64,000 nt of DNA from Nocardia fluminea (GCF_002846365.1 NZ_PJMW01000002.1:4340001-4404000), one strand, 5' to 3'; numbered from the stretch's first letter, positions 51,661-60,747 are shown. Notes: generated from the sequence alone by a model not told the origin. Numbers and translations are program-made.

Positions 51661-52478
51661 CTGTCACGACGGAACTGTCAGCCACTCCCGACTCCGTAGC
51701 CCCCACGATCACCCGGGTGAGTCCGCGCGCTGCGGTGCGCCAGGCAGGCGTGATGGCCTACCGGGTGATACTGAATTACCGGCGCAGCCCACAGTTGTTG
51801 TACGACGCCATCTTGTGGCCGATCGCCGGGCCGGTGTTGTTCGCGAATCTGTTCGGGATAGCGCTGGCCGGCAGCGTTCGCGGCTACCTGCCACATATGA
51901 TCCCCGGAGTGCTGGTGCAGATCGTGCTCACCGCGGCGGTGGCCACCGGTGTCCATCTGTGCGAGGACATACAAACGGGGGTGTTCGACCGCTTTGTGTC
52001 GATGCCGGTGTCCCGGTTGGCCCCGGTGGCGGGCACGCTCGTGGCAGGCATGCTGCGCTATGTGCTGTCTGGTGGCTTGGTGGTGTCGACCGGCGTGGCC
52101 ATGGGTTACCGGCCGGAGCAGCCCATCGGGCTGTTGCTAGCGGTACTGCTGGTGATCTACTGCACGTTCGCGATGAGCTGGGTCTTCGCCACCGTCGGCA
52201 TCCTGGTGACCAAGCCGTCGGCCGTGCAGGGTATCTCGGTGATGATCCTGATGACGTTCACTTTCGCGTCGAACGCGATCATCCCGCCGGTCGCGATGCC
52301 GGATTGGTTACGCACGTTCACCGAGGTCAACCCGGTGTCACACCTGGTGTCAGCCGTCCGCGCCGCCGCGGATACCGGCGCGTTCACCACTGACGCTATC
52401 TGGTCGTGGGGGGTGTCGACGGCGGTGATGCTCGTTTTCGCGCCGGCAACGGTGCGTCTTATCCGCTCGCGCAACTGA
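51657..52478 (+). CDS. ABC-2 type permease, DrrB-like
   Basis: A 273-residue membrane protein with about six helices (AILWPIAGPVLFANLFGIAL, VLVQIVLTAAVATGVHLCED, LLLAVLLVIYCTFAMSWVFA, VSVMILMTFTFASNAIIPPV). DIQTGVFDRFVSMPVSRLAP and FTEVNPVSHLVSAVRA are ABC-2/DrrB hallmarks. With the ATPase upstream it should form the exporter for the product of the four acyltransferases. It is the last gene of the operon. Confidence 0.9.
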   Translation: MTVTTELSATPDSVAPTITRVSPRAAVRQAGVMAYRVILNYRRSPQLLYDAILWPIAGPVLFANLFGIALAGSVRGYLPHMIPGVLVQIVLTAAVATGVHLCEDIQTGVFDRFVSMPVSRLAPVAGTLVAGMLRYVLSGGLVVSTGVAMGYRPEQPIGLLLAVLLVIYCTFAMSWVFATVGILVTKPSAVQGISVMILMTFTFASNAIIPPVAMPDWLRTFTEVNPVSHLVSAVRAAADTGAFTTDAIWSWGVSTAVMLVFAPATVRLIRSRN

Positions 52479-52813
52479 TAGCTCAACTCGGTACCTGTCG
52501 ACCACGCCGAAGCATGATCGGCGACATAGTCGCTTCGACGGCGGGAACAGAGCGGAGACAGCATCTTCTGCGATGCTCGACGGCGGGAATGCCGTGGTCT
52601 GAACTCCGTTCGGGAGGAGGAGGCCCGGCGACATGCTCGCCGTGCGGGAAGCTGATCGGCTCGGCCCAACCTCTCCCGTGGCGTCGGAGTCAGCCTGGCT
52701 GTTGTGCACGGTAGTCAAAGCGGCGCAGGAAGCCCGCAGCGTCGACCGTGCCGGTGTGAGCGGCCTGCGATCTCGTTTGTCGATGTCCGGGTGCACCGTT
52801 CGGGGCAACTGCG

Positions 52814-52876
52814 AAGGTCGCGGGTTCGAGTTCCGTCACCTCAACACATGGGGGTGTAGCTCAGCCGGTAGAGCGT
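52814..52876 (+). other. Two tRNA half-genes in reversed order (integration or deletion scar)
   Basis: 52814-52846 looks like a tRNA 3' end: T-stem GCGGG (52820-52824), loop TTCGAGT, TCCGT, acceptor CACCTCA. Three bases later a tRNA 5' end begins: acceptor GGGGGTG (52850-52856), TA, D-arm GCTCAGCCGGTAGAGC (52859-52874). No T-arm follows and no anticodon arm is recognisable. The two acceptor strands are mutually complementary except at the end. The rest of 52479-53036 shows no gene. Confidence 0.55.
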
Positions 52877-52907
52877 CGCTCTGACCTCAGGCCTAACTGT
52901 CCGGTCC

Positions 52908-52937
52908 GAAAGGCCCCGCCGATCGGCGGGGCCTTTC
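52908..52937 (+). terminator. Strong terminator hairpin after the tRNA fragments
   Basis: GAAAGGCCCCGCC (52908-52920) pairs exactly with GGCGGGGCCTTTC (52925-52937), loop GATC. Such hairpins typically follow actinobacterial tRNA genes, suggesting an intact tRNA once stood here. Confidence 0.75.
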
Positions 52938-53036
52938 GTAAATGTTCGCAGCAAGCTCAGAATTGTTTATGGTCGCAGTCTCACAGCCCTAGACCGCTGG
53001 GCCTGCGAGATCAGTGCTCGAACCCCGGATCTCGCG

Positions 53037-54291
53037 CTTAGTACTCCAGCATCACTTCGTTATGTTGTTGAGTAGCATAGGGTTTCGTGCTGGTTGATGA
53101 GGATCTGGCTGCGTGGACGGCTGGGCTTGAGGGGTTGTTCGGGCGGTCGCGCAGCGGTTTCATCGGCCGAAGCCGCGGGTGATCCGACGCCGAACGGGAT
53201 GCAGCGGCTGCTGAACAAGGCCGCGTGGGACGTCGACGGAGTCCGTGACGACGCGCGTGCTTATGCCGTCGAGCACTTGGGTGATGCGGATGGTGTGCTG
53301 GTGGTCGATGAGACGGGATTCCTGAAGAAGAGAGTGAAATCCGTTGGGGTACAACGGCAATACTCTGGAACGGCCGGTCGGGTGGAGAATTGTCAGCTCG
53401 GTGTGTTCTGTGCATACACGACGGTGAAGGGTCGCACGCCGATCGATCGGGAGTTGTATCTGCCGAAGTCCTGGACCGCCGATAGGGACCGGTGCGGAGA
53501 GGCCGGGGTGCCCGACGAAGTCAAATTCGCCACGAAACAGGTTTTGGCACAAAGGATGCTGGCGCGAGCGCTCGATGCTGGAGTGTCAGCACGCTGGGTG
53601 AGTGCCGAGGAAGCCTATGGCGGTGATTCGAAGTTCCGACGCTGGCGGCGGATCGGGGTATGTGGTGGCCGTACCCACCAGCGCGCCGATCGTGTCGGTA
53701 TCGGGTAGCTGGCGTGCCGACCAGGTCGTCGCGGACGCGCCACCGGAGGCATGGAAGCGGCTGAGCTGCGGCGAAGGCGCGAAGGGCCCGCGACTGTTCG
53801 ACTGGGCCGTGGCGACACTGCCGACTGTCAGTGACGCCGGCGCCGGGTGGCGACGCTGGCTGATGGCCCGTCGGTCGCTGACCCGCAACACGAAGGGTGA
53901 ACGCGAAGTCGCGTACTACCTGTGCGGCGCCCCAGTGGGTGCCCGATGGGCGGTCGAGGACTGTTTCCAGACCGCGAAGACCGAGGTCGGGCTCGATCAA
54001 TACCAGGTCCGCCGCTATGAGGGTTGGTATCGGCACACCACCCTCGCGATGCTCGCCCATACCTACCTCGCGGTGACGGCCGCTGTATCCCCAAAAGTAT
54101 TAACAGCGGCCTCATTCCACTCACGCTCGGTGAAATCAAGCATCTCTTGGCACACGTGATTACCCCGCTTCCGAGCCTGACCTCGGCACGCCGCTGGTCG
54201 ATCTGGCGGCGAAGACATCAATATTGCGCTAAACAGGCCCACTACCAGCGAAGACAGGCAATACATCACGAAGTGATGCTGGAGTACTAAG
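53037..54291. mobile_element. Decayed IS701-family insertion sequence with intact ends
   Basis: A 1255-base element bounded by exact 24-base inverted repeats: CTTAGTACTCCAGCATCACT plus TCGT at 53037-53060 and its complement at 54268-54291. The transposase inside is broken (see 53087-54159). No target duplication is visible. A truncated relative lies at 37219-37682. Confidence 0.88.
53087..54159 (+). pseudogene. IS701-family transposase, frameshifted and internally deleted
   Basis: It begins with GTG 53087 (LVDEDLAAWTAGLEGLFGRS) and jumps after about 30 codons to the middle of the domain (PTPNGMQRLLNKAAWDVDGV), implying loss of roughly 100 bases and a frame change. [14 protein letters not shown] carries the first catalytic Asp region and [20 protein letters not shown] follows. 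Near 53620 it shifts again into GYVVAVPTSAP and continues to WAVEDCFQTAKTEVGLDQYQ, the Glu region, ending at 54159. It cannot encode one active protein. Confidence 0.85.
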
Positions 54292-54696
54292 TCATGCACG
54301 CGAAGCGACTCGCTGTACTTGGGGTTGTGGCCCTTGGCGGTTGAGCTGCTGCTGGCGACAGTTCAAGCACCACCGTGTCGTGGGAATGGACCGCAGTAGC
54401 TGGATCGAGATTTCCGCGTCACAGCCACGACAGCGGCCGTATTTTCCGGTGGCGAGGAGGGCGAGGGTTTCGTCGATGTCGGACAGCGCGTGTCGCGCGG
54501 CCAGGGCCAGCTTGATGGTCACCTCCCGTCTGGCTGCGTCGCCCGCGTTGGCGGGGACCACCGCTGTGCCGTCGATCTCGGCGTCGAGCTCGGCCAGCTG
54601 CTGTAGGCGGAACCGGCGAAGCTGGTTCAATACGGCATGCAAGGCGGGTAAGTGGTGATGGAGTCGGCCGCTCGGGGCGGTGAGTGTTTGGGTCAT
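54292..54696 (-). CDS. DksA/TraR-type zinc-finger protein (134 aa)
   Basis: A small protein with a helical N-terminus (LHAVLNQLRRFRLQQLAELD) and a C4 zinc finger GRCRGCDAEISIQLLRSIPT followed by TRWCLNCRQQ, the DksA/TraR family pattern. Such proteins bind RNA polymerase, or act as small zinc proteins in actinobacteria. ATG 54696 is used. The stop lies directly against the IS701 end at 54291, so the last few residues may derive from the insertion junction. Confidence 0.82.
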   Translation of the reverse strand: MTQTLTAPSGRLHHHLPALHAVLNQLRRFRLQQLAELDAEIDGTAVVPANAGDAARREVTIKLALAARHALSDIDETLALLATGKYGRCRGCDAEISIQLLRSIPTTRWCLNCRQQQLNRQGPQPQVQRVASRA

Positions 54697-55143
54697 ATTG
54701 GTCCCCAGATGTGGTCGCAAAAATGGGTTGCGTTGCGTGAGGGGTCATTCACGCAACGCGGTTCGGCCGTGACGATGGTTGGCCTGCGCGTTTCTGATGG
54801 AGGAAGTCGTCAGGGACGGGCCGCGGCACCCGAACCCGGCGCTAACTCGTCGGGCCCCGGCGTCAGCCAACGCTTCGAGTCGCCTAGGACTTTGCGGTAT
54901 CGCCAGGTGCCCTCGTGCCGTGTCGACGTTTGTTGATCGAGGTCGGGCACGGCGTCAGGGACTGGGTGGGCGCGGCCGGGCCAGGAGGGGTGGCCGCGCC
55001 CGCCGTTGATGCATCGGTATCCACCTCCAGAATGAGTCGTTGTCTTTCACATCCCATGATGGTGTAGACGTCGTGTCGACTCGCTGTTCGGAGCCCACAA
55101 CCGGGTAGCACCCTATTGTGTTTATCGGACAATGCGTGGGGGG
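54697..55143. other. Intergenic region with a GC-rich hairpin
   Basis: No supported gene. GGGCGCGGCC (54968-54977) pairs with GGCCGCGCCC (54992-55001); it may terminate the PucR gene transcript that ends at 55144. Promoter elements of the DksA-like gene must lie near 54700-54780. Confidence 0.45.
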
Positions 55144-56667
55144 CTAGTCAGTGTCGGTGGCGGCGAGTTCGATGATCATCGCAATTCGTTTGCGGGGGTC
55201 GTCTACACCGAGGTTGGTGACCTGTGCCATTTTGCGTAGCCGGTTGCGGATGGTGTTTTCGTGTACGCCGAGCTGTGCGGCTGCCGTGACGGGGTCGCCT
55301 TGGGCTTGTAGCCAGGCGTGCAGTGTCGCGACGTATTCGGTGGAGTGTTCGCGGTCGTAGCGTCGCAACTCCTGTACCGGTCCCCGCGCGGGAATACGTC
55401 CGGAAAGGCCTGCGGTGCGTAGTCGTTGCAGCAGGATCTCGTCCCAGGATTCGTCGTAGGCGGGGAATTCGGCCCCGGGTGGGCGGGTTTCGTGTAGCGC
55501 CAGGCATTCGTCGGCTTCGGGGCGCGCCGATGCCAGCTCCGTGGCGCGGGCGCTACCGCTGATGCCGGCCACGATCGTCAGCTGGTCGGGCAGTGCTGCT
55601 TGTAGTTCGCTGATCCAGTGTCGTGCCGGTCCGGGTCGGTCTGCGGGCAGGGCGGTGTAGACGGTGTCGCCGACCAGGGCGCTGCGCCCGGCACGGGACC
55701 AGCCGAAGCCGGTCGTCGCCCTTTCGAAGACCTGCAGGAGGGCGGCGTGCTGATCTTCGGCCAACCGGGCACGGAGCGCGATCACCCGTAGCGATGATGG
55801 TGCCAACCCCAGTCTGCTGGCTGCTGTCGCTGCGTCCGCAGCGCCTTCGAGTAGTCGGATCACCAGTTCGGATTCGACGTGGCGTTCCAGGTCCGCGCTG
55901 GCTCGGGAGCGCAGCAGGTGCAGGGCGACGGTGCGGGCACCGTAGGTCAGGGCTGTGCGTCGCGGTCCGTGCAGCGGTGTGGGCGCGGACACCCATACCG
56001 AGCCGAGTAGTTGGCGTCCGACGCGGACTGCGATGATCGTCCGTCCAGTCATGCCGTGTTCAGGTTGTGCGGGTACGAACAGGGGTTCGTTCGAGACCGC
56101 TAAATGGGTGAAGGCGCCATGTGTTTCGAACATGTCACGCAGTGGTTGGGGCATCTGTCTGCTCAGGATCGTCTCGACCCGGGCGGGGTCGAGATGCTGT
56201 CGTGGCTTGGAGTACGCCAGCACACGCGAGAGGTGGTCCTCGATCGTGACCGCCCCCTGTACGGCGTCGGCCAGGGTGTCGGCCACGGCGAACAAATCGG
56301 TCGGGCCGCGCCCGGCTTCGGTCTCGCGGCCTTCCAGCACCAGACCGTAGACCACCGCTGCCACCTCGCTCCAGGCCACCGCGGGGTCCACTATCAGAAC
56401 CGCGACACCCTCGGGCTCCGGCTCGTCCCCGGTCTCGTCGTCGTTGCGGATGATCGCGAGCACTGCCCGCGCGGGCACTGCCCAGTCCGCGACTTCGGCT
56501 GTCGAACGGGCACCGATTCCCAGCAGCACATCGCCGGTTTCGGCCGGTTCTGCATCGGCTTGGTGGATGACCACGCTGCGCAGTTCGGTGGTCCGGGGAA
56601 CTGATCCCAGCCGCAGCCGGACCCCGTAGCGGCTCAGCACGTTCGCCAACCGGTCCAACGTCACCAC
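55144..56667 (-). CDS. PucR-family transcriptional regulator
   Basis: A 507-residue protein beginning with GTG 56667 (AAAGGAG upstream). An N-terminal purine-catabolism-type domain (~1-130) is followed by a helical middle and a C-terminal PucR HTH (YVATLHAWLQAQGDPVTAAA, QLGVHENTIRNRLRKMAQVT). The family regulates purine, amine or other nutrient pathways. It lies upstream of no obvious operon. The DUF488 gene at 56705-57088 on the same strand reads into it and may be co-transcribed. Confidence 0.88.
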   Translation of the reverse strand: MVTLDRLANVLSRYGVRLRLGSVPRTTELRSVVIHQADAEPAETGDVLLGIGARSTAEVADWAVPARAVLAIIRNDDETGDEPEPEGVAVLIVDPAVAWSEVAAVVYGLVLEGRETEAGRGPTDLFAVADTLADAVQGAVTIEDHLSRVLAYSKPRQHLDPARVETILSRQMPQPLRDMFETHGAFTHLAVSNEPLFVPAQPEHGMTGRTIIAVRVGRQLLGSVWVSAPTPLHGPRRTALTYGARTVALHLLRSRASADLERHVESELVIRLLEGAADAATAASRLGLAPSSLRVIALRARLAEDQHAALLQVFERATTGFGWSRAGRSALVGDTVYTALPADRPGPARHWISELQAALPDQLTIVAGISGSARATELASARPEADECLALHETRPPGAEFPAYDESWDEILLQRLRTAGLSGRIPARGPVQELRRYDREHSTEYVATLHAWLQAQGDPVTAAAQLGVHENTIRNRLRKMAQVTNLGVDDPRKRIAMIIELAATDTD

Positions 56668-56704
56668 AAGAGCGCTCCTTTGCCGAACCGACGATGTAGT
56701 GCGC

Positions 56705-57088
56705 TCACTGTTCGGGGGGCCTGCCGGCCGTTGCGAGGAGTTCGGTGAGTACGGCTGCTTCGCTGATGTCGGGGTTTTTGGTGCCGGTGAGCAGGGTGAG
56801 ATCGTTCTCGTCGGCCAGTTCGCGCAGGTGGGCGAGCGCTTCGGCGCGTTCGGGCTCGTTCAGTTCGGCGCGGTAGCGGCGGGCGAATTCGTCGAAGAGT
56901 TCTGGGTCGTGGTTATACCACTGGCGCAGTTCGGTTGACGGGGCGATCTGTTTGCACCATTCGTCGAGGTGGGCGCTGGCTTTGCTGACCCCGCGGGGCC
57001 AGAGCCGGTCGACCAGCACGCGAGTACCGTCGCGCGGGCTCGGGTCGTCATAGACCCTGCGGATCCGCACAATGTGTCGAGTTGTCAT
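56705..57088 (-). CDS. DUF488 family protein
   Basis: A 127-residue protein with DUF488 motifs: RVLVDRLWPRGVSKASAHLD, EWCKQIAPSTELRQWY, FARRYRAEL and LTLLTGTKNPDISEAAVL. The function of the family is uncertain. ATG 57088 has GGAGG 6 bases upstream; the adjacent ATG 57091 is possible. Confidence 0.88.
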   Translation of the reverse strand: MTTRHIVRIRRVYDDPSPRDGTRVLVDRLWPRGVSKASAHLDEWCKQIAPSTELRQWYNHDPELFDEFARRYRAELNEPERAEALAHLRELADENDLTLLTGTKNPDISEAAVLTELLATAGRPPEQ

Positions 57089-57345
57089 CATCGTCCTCCG
57101 GGTCTGTTGCTGCTCGGATGCGACACATTCGCCTGCGGTGAGCCATGTCCGGGAAACAGGCCGTACGCGCCGGGGCTCCTGGGTTTCGACGGTGCGGTCG
57201 ACGACATCGGTCGACGGTGACGGCGGCACTCGCAGGCTTCTATGACGCAAACCAAGATTGTCGGGTTTGGACTCACGCACAGATTCCGTCGGCGACCGAT
57301 GCCTGGAAACACGTAATCACATACCGCGGCCCAGCGCGGGGGCGG

Positions 57346-57969
57346 CTACTCGAGTTCGCCGATGTTGCCGAGAACCTGATTCAGCTTGGCCCTGCCGTCG
57401 GCAAGGGTGTAGGTGACGCACGCGATGGCGCACTTTCCGGCCGTGACTTGGTCGGCGATGATCTGAGAACGTTGCAGCAGCAGTTTCGCGGTCTCGGCGA
57501 CATGGCGGGCTTCGAGGTCGTCGACCGACTCGAGGCCCTCACGGCGGCCGAGCAGGATCGAGGGTGTCACCAATTCCACGACGCTGCGGATGAAATCGCC
57601 GGGGACCGCGCCGGTGTCGAGGGCATCGATCGTGGCTCGCACCGCCCCGCAACTGTCATGGCCGAGCACCACGATCAGCGGAGTGTGCAGCACCGCCACG
57701 CCGTACTCGATCGACCCGAGCACGCTGGCGTCGACGACGTGTCCGGCGGTGCGGACGACGAACATGTCCCCGAGACCCTGATCGAAAACAATCTCCGCGG
57801 CGACCCGGGAATCCCCGCAGCCGAACACGATCGCCGACGGCTGCTGACCCGCCGCAAGTTCGGCCCGGTCCGCGGCCCCCTGATTGGGGTGGTGCAGGCG
57901 GCCCTCGACGAACCGGTCGTTGCCCTCGCGCAGGGCCTTCCAGGCGGTAATCGGAGTCAATTCACTCAT
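57346..57969 (-). CDS. Beta-class carbonic anhydrase
   Basis: A 207-residue zinc enzyme interconverting CO2 and bicarbonate. Zinc ligands appear in VFGCGDSRVAAE (Cys, with the catalytic Asp-Arg dyad) and VVLGHDSCGAVRAT (His, Cys). FVVRTAGHVVDASVLGSIEY is the conserved central segment. ATG 57969 follows GGAATGT; an in-frame ATG three codons upstream is an alternative. It forms a minus-strand pair with the DoxX gene, 139 bases apart. Confidence 0.93.
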   Translation of the reverse strand: MSELTPITAWKALREGNDRFVEGRLHHPNQGAADRAELAAGQQPSAIVFGCGDSRVAAEIVFDQGLGDMFVVRTAGHVVDASVLGSIEYGVAVLHTPLIVVLGHDSCGAVRATIDALDTGAVPGDFIRSVVELVTPSILLGRREGLESVDDLEARHVAETAKLLLQRSQIIADQVTAGKCAIACVTYTLADGRAKLNQVLGNIGELE

Positions 57970-58108
57970 ACATTCCATTCTGCCCAGAGCGGTATGGCGG
58001 CTGCGCGCCCGGCCGCCCTGCGCCGGGGTGGCTGTTGGACCCGAACCCCACCCCGCTCCGGGCGACACCGACAGGCAAGGACTGACTGCAATGGCAGGAT
58101 TCGCAGTT

Positions 58109-58594
58109 TCAGGCGGCGCTGAGGTTATGGGCGGGCGCGGTGCGGCGACGCCAGGCCGGGTCGTAGGCGAGGGCCAACCGTCCCAGGGTGAGCGCGGCGA
58201 GCATGAGCCCGAAATCGCGCAATGCGACATCGTAGAAGCCTGGGTAGCTCAGCAAGTTGATCACGATACCGGCCAGCCACGCGGCGACGATGAAGGCGGC
58301 GTAGCGCGGTTTGATCGCGACGGCCAGGCCCGCGACGATTTCGATCACCCCGACTACCCACATCGTCTGTTGCGCTGTGAAGGGCGGCAGGTCGGCGATC
58401 CACGGTGCCAGGTAGTTCTCCCAGGTGGTGAGCACGTTGGTGAACTTGTCGATGCCGAAGACGATCGGGAGCACGGTGAAGCCGATGCGCAGCAGCATAA
58501 ACGCCGCATATCCGGGGTCGTTGCGGGCGCGTTGCACAGCCTCTCCGAAGCTGTGGGGCGCGGGGGTCGAGACCTGCGAGGTCGAAGCGTTCAT
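58109..58594 (-). CDS. DoxX-family membrane protein
   Basis: A 161-residue protein with four helices (YAAFMLLRIGFTVLPIVFGI, QTMWVVGVIEIVAGLAVAIK, AAFIVAAWLAGIVINLLSYP, DVALRDFGLMLAALTLGRLA). GIDKF...WENYLAP and the four-helix layout match DoxX/DUF417-like proteins, linked to redox or quinone-associated functions. ATG 58594. It is divergent from the winged-helix regulator at 58688, with an AT-rich operator region between. Confidence 0.85.
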   Translation of the reverse strand: MNASTSQVSTPAPHSFGEAVQRARNDPGYAAFMLLRIGFTVLPIVFGIDKFTNVLTTWENYLAPWIADLPPFTAQQTMWVVGVIEIVAGLAVAIKPRYAAFIVAAWLAGIVINLLSYPGFYDVALRDFGLMLAALTLGRLALAYDPAWRRRTAPAHNLSAA

Positions 58595-58623
58595 GACGGA
58601 AACTCCGCTGTAAGAGTAATAGT

Positions 58624-58637
58624 TTCTATTTTTAGAA
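58624..58637. promoter_or_regulatory. Inverted repeat in the divergent DoxX-regulator promoter
   Basis: TTCTA (58624-58628) and TAGAA (58633-58637) flank TTTT within a markedly AT-rich 50-base patch, between the DoxX start and the regulator start. It is a likely binding site of the adjacent regulator. Confidence 0.45.
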
Positions 58638-58687
58638 TCTGTTCTCCACGCCTATTTGTCAATACTTTTTGGTGTTAGAGTCGAGGT

Positions 58688-59410
58688 GTGTCTACTCCTC
58701 GGTCCGCCACTCCTGCGGCTTTGGCAGCGCTGAGCAACCTCGACGATCCGTTGCGGCGCACGCTCTACGAGTACGTGAGCGAGAGCGACGCCCCGGTTTC
58801 GCGGGAGCAAGGTGCAGCCGCCGCCGGGATCAGCCGGACACTGGCGGCCTACCACCTCGACAAGTTGGCCGAGGCCGAGCTGGTCAGGGTCAGCTATCAC
58901 CGCCCACCCGGGCGCAGCGGACCAGGCGCGGGCCGTCCGGCGAAGTTCTACGCCCGGGCCACAAAAGAATTATCGGTGAGCGTGCCGCCACGAGATTACG
59001 AGCTGCTGGCCCGACTGTTGGTTTCCTCGATCGAACGCGACACCAGCGGCGCGGTACGCGAAGCGGTGCACGAAACCGCCCACGACGCAGGCAGAAGCGC
59101 GACCACCGCCGCCGGAGGAGACCTACTGGCGGCGTTGCGGAGCTGCGGCTACCTACCTCGGGTCGGGGACGGCTGTGTCAACCTACGCAACTGCCCTTTT
59201 CGTGTCCTCGCCCAGGACCACCAGGATCTGGTGTGCGGGCTGAACTTACACCTGATCGAGGGCGCGATCACCGCAAGCACCCAGCCCGACGCGCACGCGG
59301 AATTAGACCCGCAGCCAGACCAGTGTTGCGTAGTGGTCCACCACACGGGCTTCGCCGCTGCCGCCGCGACCTCCTGCCGGGACAGCACCGTAGACAAGGA
59401 TGTGAGATGA
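58688..59410 (+). CDS. Winged-helix regulator with C-terminal cysteine cluster (SufR-like)
   Basis: A 240-residue regulator starting at GTG 58688. The N-terminal winged helix reads LRRTLYEYVSESDAPVSREQ and AAAAGISRTLAAYHLDKLAE. The C-terminal domain carries GCVNLRNCPF (C163, C169), LVCGLNLHLIEG (C183) and a QCC pair (C213, C214), arranged like Fe-S sensing SufR-type repressors. It probably senses iron or redox state. It overlaps the ferredoxin reductase gene by 4 bases and likely controls it and divergent doxX. Confidence 0.82.
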   Translation: MSTPRSATPAALAALSNLDDPLRRTLYEYVSESDAPVSREQGAAAAGISRTLAAYHLDKLAEAELVRVSYHRPPGRSGPGAGRPAKFYARATKELSVSVPPRDYELLARLLVSSIERDTSGAVREAVHETAHDAGRSATTAAGGDLLAALRSCGYLPRVGDGCVNLRNCPFRVLAQDHQDLVCGLNLHLIEGAITASTQPDAHAELDPQPDQCCVVVHHTGFAAAAATSCRDSTVDKDVR

Positions 59411-60663
59411 GCGCTGCAGAGCAAACGTTCGTCATCGTGGGCGCGGGCCTGGCCGGGGCAAAAGCCGCCGAGGCATTGCGCACGGACGGTTTCGAGGGCC
59501 GGGTGGTCCTGCTCGGCGACGAGCTCGACCGCCCCTACGATCGGCCGCCGTTGTCGAAGTCCTACCTGCAAGGCACGACCGAACGCGACAAGATCTACCT
59601 TCATCCGCCGAACTGGTACACCGACCACGACGTCGACCTTCGCGTCGGAACCCGCGTCACCGCCCTCGACCGTCCAGCTCACGAGGTGAGGATCGAGGGC
59701 GGCGAACGGATCGGCTACGACAAGCTGCTCCTGGCCACCGGCTCCTCACCTCGGCGCCTGGACGTGCCCGGCGCCGACCTCGACGGCGTGCATTACCTGC
59801 GCCGAGTCGGTGACTGCGAGTCCTTGCAGGCCGCGTTCGCTGCGGGACCGCGAGTGGTGATCGTCGGGGCGGGCTGGATCGGTTTGGAAACCGCGGCCGC
59901 GGCTAGGGCCGCGGGATGTCAGGTCACCGTGGTGGGCAGAAGCAAGTTGCCGCTGCTGTCGGTGCTCGGTGCGGAGGTGGCCGCCATCTACGCTGCCCTG
60001 CACCGCGCCCACGACGTGGAGCTACGACTCGATACCGGAGTAGTCGAAATCCTCGGTGACGGCCGAAACGCTACCGGGGTCCTTCTCACTGATGGCCACG
60101 TGCTCGACACCGACGTCATCGTGGTCGGGATCGGTATCACACCCAACACCGAACTGGCCCACGCCGCCGGGCTCAGGGTCGAGGACGGCGTCGTCGTCAA
60201 CCAATACCTGGCCACCAGCGATCCTGACGTGTTCGCCGCGGGCGATCTCGCCAACACCTTCTACCCGCACCTGGGTGCCCACTTGCGTCTCGAGCACTGG
60301 TCGGCCGCCCTCAACCAGGGGCCGGTGGCCGCAGCGAACATGATGGGCAAACCCATCCCTTATGACCGGGTGCCCTACTTCTTCTCCGATCAATACGACA
60401 GCGGAATGGAGTATTGCGGCTATGTCGCGCACGGCGGTTACGACTGTGTGGTGTTCCGCGGTGACGTCACCACCGGTGAATTCATCGCGTTCTGGCTGCA
60501 AGACCAACGGGTTCTGGCCGGCATGAACGTCAACACTTGGGGTGTCACCGACGCGATCGAGGCATTGGTGCGTTCCCGTCGGCGAGTCGATCCTGTGAAA
60601 CTGGCCGACCCGGAAGTGCTGTTGCGGTACCTGCCCGGTGCCGCAGCAGTCGGTGCGCAGTGA
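59407..60663 (+). CDS. FAD-dependent ferredoxin/rubredoxin reductase
   Basis: A 418-residue flavoenzyme passing electrons from NAD(P)H to a ferredoxin. FAD binding is seen in FVIVGAGLAGAKAAEALR, NAD(P)H binding in RVVIVGAGWIGLETAAAARA, the family motif in DRPYDRPPLSKSYL, and the second FAD contact in DPDVFAAGDLA. The C-terminal reductase domain (~325-410) is complete. ATG 59407 overlaps the regulator's stop (ATGA), fixing the start inside a longer open frame. No ferredoxin gene is adjacent. Confidence 0.93.
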   Translation: MSAAEQTFVIVGAGLAGAKAAEALRTDGFEGRVVLLGDELDRPYDRPPLSKSYLQGTTERDKIYLHPPNWYTDHDVDLRVGTRVTALDRPAHEVRIEGGERIGYDKLLLATGSSPRRLDVPGADLDGVHYLRRVGDCESLQAAFAAGPRVVIVGAGWIGLETAAAARAAGCQVTVVGRSKLPLLSVLGAEVAAIYAALHRAHDVELRLDTGVVEILGDGRNATGVLLTDGHVLDTDVIVVGIGITPNTELAHAAGLRVEDGVVVNQYLATSDPDVFAAGDLANTFYPHLGAHLRLEHWSAALNQGPVAAANMMGKPIPYDRVPYFFSDQYDSGMEYCGYVAHGGYDCVVFRGDVTTGEFIAFWLQDQRVLAGMNVNTWGVTDAIEALVRSRRRVDPVKLADPEVLLRYLPGAAAVGAQ

Positions 60664-60747
60664 CGGCCGTGCTCCGTTAGACCCATCAGACGGTCTCCCC
60701 GCCGCCGAGGGTGATCTCGATGTGCCTGCTGATTCGCGCAGAGTTCG

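Noticed and set aside
52633..52884. 83-codon plus frame over the tRNA fragments
   Set aside because: Its C-terminal residues are just the translation of the tRNA-like D-arm, and there is no supporting protein feature.
58669..60663. Open frame of 664 codons covering the ferredoxin reductase and upstream sequence
   Set aside because: The first ~245 codons are an Arg/Pro-rich shadow of the winged-helix regulator in another frame; the real reductase start is ATG 59407.
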